From JBBIPA01 sp037443085 (GTDB taxonomy: Bacteria > Chloroflexota > Dehalococcoidia > GIF9 > UBA5629), in NCBI GenBank assembly GCA_037443085.1, contig JBBIPA010000049.1, positions 1 through 13,612 on the forward strand: a stretch of 13,612 nt of DNA, given 5' to 3'. Under the pieces are notes generated by a model that did not search any database, had not been told where the DNA came from, and saw nothing but the letters and a program-made list of their open reading frames with translations. The translations under genes and the position numbers were made by a program. Shown here piece by piece: positions 7,685 through 12,863 of this stretch. The stretch's first letter is position 1; every line of letters begins with the position of its first letter.

Positions 7685-7912
7685 CTACTCTGGGTTCGGA
7701 TTATATGGATTATATTTAAAGCCAGAACGCTCGGCAATAATATTTAATAGGGTAGCAGAAGTACCGCGCGGCTGATAAATCCCGATCTCCCACTCGCTTA
7801 TTGTTTGCTGACGAGTGCCCATCTCATCAGCCATCTTAGCTTGAGTCAACCCTAAATGTTTTCTTAATGCCCTGACACGGCGACTATCCCAAACAGATTC
7901 TCTACGCAGCAT
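7685..7912 (-). CDS. XRE-family helix-turn-helix regulator
   Basis: A 75-residue DNA-binding protein, essentially one HTH_3/Cro-CI domain: RRVRALRKHLGLTQAKMADEM, then TRQQTISEWEIGIYQPRG as the recognition region (about residues 11-50), then a short Asn/Pro-rich tail. I place the start at ATG 7912. The longer frame's TTG at 7960 is the first base of the -35 box of this gene's own promoter, so it cannot be in the message. GGACGGAAG just before the ATG gives a modest ribosome binding site. It is the first gene of a unit with DUF2851 and probably autoregulated through the dyad in its promoter. Antitoxin-like, but no toxin partner is visible. Confidence 0.85.
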   Translation of the reverse strand: MLRRESVWDSRRVRALRKHLGLTQAKMADEMGTRQQTISEWEIGIYQPRGTSATLLNIIAERSGFKYNPYNPNPE

Positions 7913-7931
7913 TTTAGCTTCCGTCCAGGAT

Positions 7932-7960
7932 ATTTTACACGGTACAGGGTAAACAGTCAA
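7932..7960 (-). promoter_or_regulatory. Promoter of the XRE-DUF2851 unit
   Basis: Minus strand: -35 TTGACT at 7960-7955, exactly 17 nt of spacer, and -10 TAAAAT at 7937-7932, each 5 of 6 consensus. The predicted start is about 7925, giving a leader of about 13 nt before ATG 7912. Confidence 0.75.
7934..7953. promoter_or_regulatory. Operator-like dyad inside the XRE promoter
   Basis: A 20-bp imperfect palindrome with pattern TTTAC-n-C-n-GTAC-n-G-n-GTAAA, 8 of 10 base pairs symmetric, centred between 7943 and 7944. It fills the spacer between -35 and -10 and overlaps the -10 box. Size and position fit the operator of a dimeric Cro/CI-like repressor, most simply the adjacent XRE protein. Confidence 0.6.
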
Positions 7961-8065
7961 TTTGTTACTACAAACACCTGGTTAATTACCCATATTTCCT
8001 AAATACTTTGAGCTTCCCGCGAAACGGGCAATTAGATAAAACCAGGCGTACTCAGGAGATAAATT

Positions 8066-8098
8066 ATGCACCATCTAAGTCTCGCGAGCAATTCTTAA
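8066..8098 (+). CDS. Possible 10-codon leader ORF
   Basis: ATG at 8066 is preceded by AGGAG with seven-base spacing and reads MHHLSLASNS before TAA. It lies upstream of the HerA-like ATPase gene, but also upstream of that gene's best promoter, so it would need another, weaker promoter. It may be a gene remnant or chance; translation is unproven. Confidence 0.2.
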   Translation: MHHLSLASNS

Positions 8099-8120
8099 TT
8101 CAATTATTCAACGCACGCTC

Positions 8121-8150
8121 TTGACTTTTCATCAGGCAAAAACTTAATAT
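8121..8150 (+). promoter_or_regulatory. Promoter of the HerA-like ATPase gene
   Basis: -35 TTGACT at 8121-8126, then -10 TAATAT at 8145-8150 with an 18-nt spacer (TTAATA at 8144 with 17). The predicted start near 8157 lies just before a strong ribosome binding site, AAGGAGG (8161-8167). Confidence 0.55.
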
Positions 8151-8173
8151 TGCTACATTCAAGGAGGACGGAC

Positions 8174-10627
8174 ATGGAAGACTACGAAAAATTAGGCACA
8201 TTCTATCTGGGACGCCCCTATAACCTGACAGCAAAAAAACCTCTTGACGGATTGCTCCTCTATGACTCCAAAGATTTAGTCACCCACGCAGTATGCGTCG
8301 GCATGACCGGCAGCGGTAAGACTGGTCTCTGCATTGACCTGCTGGAAGAAGCGGCTATCGATAGCATTCCCGCTATAATAATTGACCCAAAAGGAGACCT
8401 CCCTAACCTGCTCCTCACCTTCCCAGAACTTCGCCATGAGGACTTTATCCCATGGGTAAATGAAGATGATGCCAGAAAAAAGAACCTCTCTGTCGAAGAC
8501 TACGCCAAACAACAGGCTGAATTATGGAAAAACGGCCTGGCTTCATGGCGGCAGGATAGTGAGAGAATACGTCATCTCCGCCAATCGGCGGACTTCGTAA
8601 TCTACACACCGGGCAGCAATGCCGGCTTACCCGTATCCATCCTTAAATCATTTGCGGCTCCACCGCAAGCCATAATTGATGACAATGAATTGCTCCGGGA
8701 CCGCATCAACACAACAGCTACCAGCCTCCTCGGCCTCCTCGGTGTTGAAGCTGACCCCATTAAAAGCCGTGAGCACATCTTGATATCTACCATTCTGGAT
8801 GCCACCTGGAGAGAATCCCGTGAGCTTGACCTCGCTGCCTTAATACAGCAGATTCAAAGTCCGCCCATAACCCGCATCGGCATCCTAGATATTGAGGCAT
8901 TCTATCCCTCCAAAGACAGGTTTGCTCTGGCGCTCCAGCTCAATAATTTGTTGGCTGCCCCGGGATTCAACACCTGGCTGGAAGGTGAACCTCTGGACAT
9001 CGGCAATATTCTGCACACCCCTGAGGGCAAACCGAGACTCGCTATCTTTTCCATAGCTCACTTGAACGATGCCGAGCGCATGTTCTTTGTTTCACTCCTC
9101 CTGAACCAGATACTCGGCTGGGTACGCACGCAGTCTGGGACCTCCAGCCTGCGTGCCATCGTCTATATGGATGAAATATTTGGCTTCTTCCCACCAGTGG
9201 CCAATCCTCCGTCGAAAACACCTCTGCTTACTCTACTCAAGCAGGCACGCGCCTTTGGGATCGGCATTGTGCTGGTTACCCAGAATCCAGTAGACCTGGA
9301 CTATAAAGGACTCTCCAACACCGGCACCTGGTTCATAGGTCGGTTACAGACCGAACGGGACAAAGCCCGGGTACTGGATGGATTGGAAGGCGCTGCCGCT
9401 ACCACCGGCATGAAATTCGACCGCCAGGGTATGGAACAGACTTTGGCTGGACTGAGCAACCGCATCTTCCTCATGAACAATGTCCACGATGATGCCCCTG
9501 TAGTATTTGAAACCCGTTGGGCAATGTCATATCTCAGAGGCCCGCTTACCAGAAATCAAATCAAGAAGCTTATGGACCCACCCAAAGCCGCCCGGACTAC
9601 AGCTCAGGCAAGCAAGACCTTCCCAGGTGTCCCGACACCACCAGCACCAATAGTAGCAGGTATTCGAGCCAAGAAGAGTGAAAGACCTTTGCTGCCACCA
9701 GATGTCCAGCAGTATTTTATACCTATCCGTGGTAGCCAGCCTGCATCCCATGAACTGACTTATCAACCCGCCATATTAGGTACAGGTAAAATTCACTTCT
9801 TGGATGTAAAATCCGGAGTGGATATAAGCAGAGATGCTATCTACCAGACCGCAGTATCAGATGACCCCATGCCCGTGAACTGGGATAACGCCACGGAATT
9901 TACTGCCAGTATCTCCGACCTGGAAAAATCGCCGGTAGAGACAGCTAAATTCGCCGAAGTCCCCTCTGTAGCTGGAAAAGCAAAAAGCTATGACGTTTGG
10001 GGTAAAGACTTCGCCACCTGGCTATATCGCACCCAGAGGCTGGAACTGTTCAAAAACGCTAGTCTAAAGGAAATCTCCAATCCCGGAGAATCGGAGCGCG
10101 ACTTCCGCATCAGATTGGGGCAGAATGCCCGGGAAAAACGCGATCAGGCTACCGAGAAGCTCAGACAGAAATATGCTCCTAAAATAGCCTCCCTGGAAGA
10201 GCAATTACGCCGTGCTCGGCAAGCCGTAGAGCGCGAAGGGGAACAGGCAAAACAGCAGAAGATGCAAACTGCCATATCTGTGGGCGCTACGCTCCTGAGT
10301 GCCTTCGTCGGGCGAAAAGCCATCAGCTACTCCTCCATGGGCAGAGCCACCACTGCAGCACGTGGCGTCGGCAGAACCATAAAAGAAACACAGGACATCG
10401 GTCGCGCCAAGGAAACTGTGGCAGCCATGGAACAAAGACTCGAGCAACTCGAGGCTGATTTCAAAGCAGAAACCGATGCGCTAGTAACCAAAATTGACCC
10501 GCTGAGTGACCCGCTGGATATAATAGCTATCAGACCCACTAAGACCAATATCTCTGTGCAGTTGATGGCGCTGTGCTGGCTGCCTTACTGGCAAAGTTCA
10601 GACGGCAGAACAATTCCAGCATTCTAA
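8174..10627 (+). CDS. HerA/DUF87-type ATPase with C-terminal coiled coils
   Basis: An 817-residue FtsK/HerA-superfamily ATP-binding protein. Walker A GMTGSGKT is at 43-50, followed by IIIDPKGDL (68-76), as in HerA-like translocases. Walker B AIVYMDEI is at 328-335, and QNPVDLDYKGLSNTGTWFIGRL (370-391) corresponds to the sensor/arginine region. After about residue 470 comes a Pro/Ala-rich linker, then two coiled coils (about 655-695 and 745-775) flanking a short hydrophobic stretch near 700-716. ATG at 8174 has AAGGAGG six bases upstream; an upstream in-frame start lies before this site and is rejected. Motor activity on DNA is expected from the family; the substrate is unknown. No nurA neighbour is present. 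It may be cotranscribed with the thioredoxin relic downstream. Confidence 0.85.
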   Translation: MEDYEKLGTFYLGRPYNLTAKKPLDGLLLYDSKDLVTHAVCVGMTGSGKTGLCIDLLEEAAIDSIPAIIIDPKGDLPNLLLTFPELRHEDFIPWVNEDDARKKNLSVEDYAKQQAELWKNGLASWRQDSERIRHLRQSADFVIYTPGSNAGLPVSILKSFAAPPQAIIDDNELLRDRINTTATSLLGLLGVEADPIKSREHILISTILDATWRESRELDLAALIQQIQSPPITRIGILDIEAFYPSKDRFALALQLNNLLAAPGFNTWLEGEPLDIGNILHTPEGKPRLAIFSIAHLNDAERMFFVSLLLNQILGWVRTQSGTSSLRAIVYMDEIFGFFPPVANPPSKTPLLTLLKQARAFGIGIVLVTQNPVDLDYKGLSNTGTWFIGRLQTERDKARVLDGLEGAAATTGMKFDRQGMEQTLAGLSNRIFLMNNVHDDAPVVFETRWAMSYLRGPLTRNQIKKLMDPPKAARTTAQASKTFPGVPTPPAPIVAGIRAKKSERPLLPPDVQQYFIPIRGSQPASHELTYQPAILGTGKIHFLDVKSGVDISRDAIYQTAVSDDPMPVNWDNATEFTASISDLEKSPVETAKFAEVPSVAGKAKSYDVWGKDFATWLYRTQRLELFKNASLKEISNPGESERDFRIRLGQNAREKRDQATEKLRQKYAPKIASLEEQLRRARQAVEREGEQAKQQKMQTAISVGATLLSAFVGRKAISYSSMGRATTAARGVGRTIKETQDIGRAKETVAAMEQRLEQLEADFKAETDALVTKIDPLSDPLDIIAIRPTKTNISVQLMALCWLPYWQSSDGRTIPAF

Positions 10628-10680
10628 CGAAAATACCACGCCAGTCGCACAACGAACTCAGTGGATAATAGATGTGCTCC

Positions 10681-10698
10681 ATGCGACTAAAGTCGCAT
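10681..10698. repeat. Perfect 8-bp inverted repeat after the HerA-like gene
   Basis: ATGCGACT and AGTCGCAT flank a two-base AA centre; as RNA it would be a 7-bp stem with a TAAA loop. It sits 54 nt after the ATPase stop and 60 nt before the thioredoxin relic. No clean T tract follows, so it could be a processing or attenuating hairpin, a poor terminator, or a protein-binding site. Confidence 0.5.
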
Positions 10699-10757
10699 AC
10701 TTTCAGCATCCCATCATCTAAAATATCCACAAATTATTTTAAGAAAAGGAATAAACG

Positions 10758-11051
10758 ATGAGCGCAGAACTGAAGATAACCACTGCTAACCTCGATTCTG
10801 AAACGGGGGACGGAGTCACCCTGGTGCGCCCCCTGCCGCATGCAGGGTCCTATTATTGAAAAGGTTGCTGAGAAGAGGCAAAAATCGGCAAATGCAATAC
10901 TTACGAGGAAAAGGCACTGGCAGCCAGGTTCGGCATCCAGAGTATCCCTACTTTGCTTCTGTTTCAGAAAGGGAAAGAGGTAGAACGCTTTGTCGGACTT
11001 CAAACGGAATACTCGTTGACAGAAAAGATTAATGCCCTCCTCACCAAATGA
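10758..11051 (+). pseudogene. Thioredoxin pseudogene with two frame breaks
   Basis: Three pieces of one thioredoxin are spread over two frames. The first (10758-about 10821) begins MSAELKITTANLDSE. The second, one frame over from 10822, reads WCAPCRMQGPIIEKVAEK and contains the redox site CAPC. The third, back in the first frame from about 10878, reads KIGKCNTYEEKALAARFGIQ, then SIPTLLLFQKGKEVERFVG with the cis-Pro, and runs to TGA at 11049. The original start keeps a good ribosome binding site (AAAAGGA, seven bases before ATG). In the first frame translation stops at 10857. About seven residues before the active site (DFWAPW-like) are missing. A minus-strand ORF over this region is a shadow. 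Confidence 0.85.
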
Positions 11052-11069
11052 CAGCAAAGCAGTAACAAT

Positions 11070-11255
11070 ATGTCACTCCTTCTCATAGGCAAATACGCTA
11101 TCGGAGTTGTTTCTGGTGCCCTCATCGGCGGTGCCATCGGTTATTTCGGCCAGTGTGCCGGCAGCACCTGAGGCATTACTGCCAGTCCCTGGTCAGGGTC
11201 AATCTTCGGCGCAATAACAGGTTTGCTCATAGCTATAGTCGTATCAAAAACATAA
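11070..11255 (+). CDS. DUF6132-like membrane protein with in-frame TGA at a conserved Cys
   Basis: Read through one TGA (11169-11171, codon 34), this gives 61 residues: a Gly-rich membrane segment (about 9-27), then CAGST-[TGA]-GITASPW, then a second membrane segment (about 43-59), ending at TAA. In the DUF6132 family, as I recall it, the matching loop is C-x4-C-P-I-T-x-x-P, so the TGA falls exactly on the second Cys, with C29 as the first. It is either a selenocysteine codon, helped by a GGUC-tipped hairpin 19 nt downstream, or a TGC-to-TGA nonsense mutation. The neighbouring thioredoxin relic favours decay; the intact frame after TGA favours function. The start has no strong ribosome binding site. 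It lies 18 nt after the thioredoxin stop. Confidence 0.5.
11187..11198 (+). promoter_or_regulatory. SECIS-like hairpin downstream of the in-frame TGA
   Basis: CCCT (11187-11190) pairs with AGGG (11195-11198) around a GGTC tetraloop (11191-11194). Below it lie a U-U mismatch and a G-C pair, and GCC (11181-11183) may pair with a downstream GGC. The loop starts 19 nt after the TGA. In E. coli fdhF the GGUC of the apical loop starts 18 nt after UGA. The stem is short, and chance is possible because these bases also encode P-W-S-G. Confidence 0.35.
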
Positions 11256-11379
11256 CCTCTTAACAACTTTTAATTGCTTTCCAGCATCCCTGTACCCAAA
11301 TTCTGCAATTTACATGACCTTTCCCGTCATTGATAACGATTTTTTTCCGCCTCATAATCAAATATAAGACAAGCGTTTA

Positions 11380-11408
11380 TTGACTAATACAATTTCATCT
11401 GCAATAAT
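11380..11408 (+). promoter_or_regulatory. Promoter of the CorA-like/DUF4342 unit
   Basis: -35 TTGACT at 11380-11385, a 17-nt spacer ending in TGC (extended -10), and -10 AATAAT at 11403-11408 (5 of 6). The predicted start near 11415 leaves a leader of about 44 nt with AAAGGA before the ATG at 11459. Confidence 0.7.
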
Positions 11409-11458
11409 TCAGCCGAAAAGTATCACTATTGAATTAATAGACAAAGGACAATAGTGCC

Positions 11459-12592
11459 ATGACCTATATTGAAAAAGCACAAGAATTAAAATGGAAATGT
11501 GAAACGGCAGTAAAGCCCAGCGGTGCCGAAAGCTTCGAAAAACGCTGGTTCTGCGTTGCCATATGCCATGATGGTAGTATCTTCATGGATGACGCAGACT
11601 CCCCGGTTAATCTCTTGCGAGTGCTTCACAATGCCCTTATAGCCTGGATAGATTACCGAACCGCCATCAAAGATTTTGAAAACGATGCTCGCCTCGCTGC
11701 CACAGAGCTCGGCTTCAGCGACCAGCTCTTTGCATCGCTCAGCGGAGAATCACGATTATTATACGAAGATTTAGATGTCGAAATGGGCATCAAGCTGCCC
11801 TCAATTCAGATTCGCGCCTATGAACACCCCGACGTACAACCACACACCACTCTCCTGTTCTTGCGAAAAAACTTCATCCTCACCATTCACACATTCGAAG
11901 TCGACCGTAGATTTAGCCGCTTGCGGAGATATTCAAATAAGATACTACAAAAGATACCTGCCGAGGCACGCCTTGAAGATAAGCTTACCCTGCTGCTAGT
12001 ACGGATTATCGACCAGAATAACGACCGTAACTTCGAGCATTTGCGACAAATCGAAGAACAGGGCGACGACCTCAACAAAAGGCTCATGGACCCCCAAACA
12101 CCTCGCAGCCAGCTTGCACCACAGATTTATGGCATGAAGCACGCGCTGATAACCTACCTGAACGCACTGTGGGAGACTGTCGACGTACTACATGATGTAC
12201 GCTACGGTGACGCCGAATTGCTTACCAACGACCCAAAACTTCTGGAGAGGGTAGGACTCCTCGCTGAGGATGTGAACCGGCAAATCGGCCTGGCAGAGCA
12301 CCTCTCCGAAGTCCTGGCTTCTGGGCTGGAGGTACTACAATCCATTTACAACAACCAGCTTCAGGTATTGAACAACAGGATGTCATTGATTGTGACCTAT
12401 TTCACTGTGTTAGGTACCGCTTTTCTGGTACCCAATACCATTGCAACAATTCTTAGCAATGCCGCTTTCGCCATGGAACCTAAAGATAGTGGCTGGTACG
12501 TGGCTGTTTTAGTCATCTCCACAATCCTATCTACAGGCTTGGTCTTCTGGTGGATCAGAAAACGGGGCTGGCTACCAAAGAAAATGGATTAG
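11459..12592 (+). CDS. CorA-like membrane protein lacking the GMN motif
   Basis: A 377-residue protein with the CorA layout: a large cytosolic N-terminal part, a long helical stretch (about 185-305) ending in the typical YNNQLQVLNNRMSLIVTYFTV lead-in, and two C-terminal membrane segments (about 309-332 and 346-366) with a basic tail. In Mg2+ channels the first membrane helix ends in YGMNF; here the matching positions read ILSNAAF, so the selectivity motif is absent and Mg2+ transport should not be assumed. ATG at 11459 has AAAGGA ten bases upstream. The DUF4342 gene follows 22 nt after the stop, so the two are likely cotranscribed. Confidence 0.75.
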   Translation: MTYIEKAQELKWKCETAVKPSGAESFEKRWFCVAICHDGSIFMDDADSPVNLLRVLHNALIAWIDYRTAIKDFENDARLAATELGFSDQLFASLSGESRLLYEDLDVEMGIKLPSIQIRAYEHPDVQPHTTLLFLRKNFILTIHTFEVDRRFSRLRRYSNKILQKIPAEARLEDKLTLLLVRIIDQNNDRNFEHLRQIEEQGDDLNKRLMDPQTPRSQLAPQIYGMKHALITYLNALWETVDVLHDVRYGDAELLTNDPKLLERVGLLAEDVNRQIGLAEHLSEVLASGLEVLQSIYNNQLQVLNNRMSLIVTYFTVLGTAFLVPNTIATILSNAAFAMEPKDSGWYVAVLVISTILSTGLVFWWIRKRGWLPKKMD

Positions 12593-12614
12593 CAGATATT
12601 TTGGGGTGTGTGCG

Positions 12615-12863
12615 ATGACAAGCGAAAAATTCACCGTATCTGGCAGTCAGTTAGTTGATAAGATTAAACAACTCATCCATGAAGGGAATATCCGACGTGT
12701 CCGTATCATCAGGGCAAGACCGTACTGGAAATTCCGCTATCAATCGGTGCCCCCGGCTGCAGCAATAGGCATTATGGTGGCCCCGATACTGGCTGCTGTC
12801 GGCGCCTTCGCTGCCCTGGTAACCGAATGCACCATCGAAGTTGAAAGGATTGAAGACCCTTAA
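12615..12863 (+). CDS. DUF4342 family protein with an out-of-frame central segment
   Basis: Small (82-residue) protein of unknown function. The N-terminus MTSEKFTVSGSQLVDKIKQL (residues 1-20) and the C-terminal hydrophobic segment AAAIGIMVAPILAAVGAFAA plus TECTIEVER match DUF4342. Between them, residues 34-46 (ARPYWKFRYQSVP) are unlike the family. The other frame over the same bases (from 12713) reads GKTVLEIPLSIGAP, which is the family-like sequence, so two compensating indels bracket this stretch. ATG at 12615 with GGGG eight bases upstream is preferred to GTG at 12606. It follows the CorA-like gene by 22 nt and ends in a TTAA shared with the opposite gene. Confidence 0.75.
   Translation: MTSEKFTVSGSQLVDKIKQLIHEGNIRRVRIIRARPYWKFRYQSVPPAAAIGIMVAPILAAVGAFAALVTECTIEVERIEDP

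Noticed and set aside
7685..7912. XRE gene as the antitoxin of a toxin-antitoxin pair
   Set aside because: Its partner is a 462-residue DUF2851 protein, far larger than usual toxins, and no HigB/RelE-like ORF is adjacent.
7913..7960. N-terminal extension of the XRE protein from TTG at 7960
   Set aside because: The TTG is part of a -35 box; the promoter and predicted start lie inside the extension, and the extra residues are not HTH-like.
8016..8028. CCCG/CGGG hairpin upstream of the ATPase gene
   Set aside because: Only four base pairs with no T tract and no clear position in a transcript; likely chance.
8150..8173. Upstream start adding eight residues to the HerA-like ATPase
   Set aside because: It would place the start before the strong AAGGAGG (8161-8167), which has ideal spacing to ATG 8174.
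10734..11057. A 107-codon minus-strand ORF between the ATPase and CorA-like genes
   Set aside because: It lies antisense over the recognisable thioredoxin relic, has no family resemblance and no ribosome binding site; it is a shadow.
11169..11171. TGA read as Trp or Gly through an alternative genetic code
   Set aside because: Intact genes here (rnhB, tmk, yraN, tsaD, DUF2851) end in TGA at family-typical lengths, so TGA is a normal stop in this genome.
11314..11346. ATGAC/GTCAT hairpin followed by a run of seven Ts as a terminator
   Set aside because: The stem is only 5 bp and lies about ten bases before the T run, so an intrinsic terminator is not convincing.
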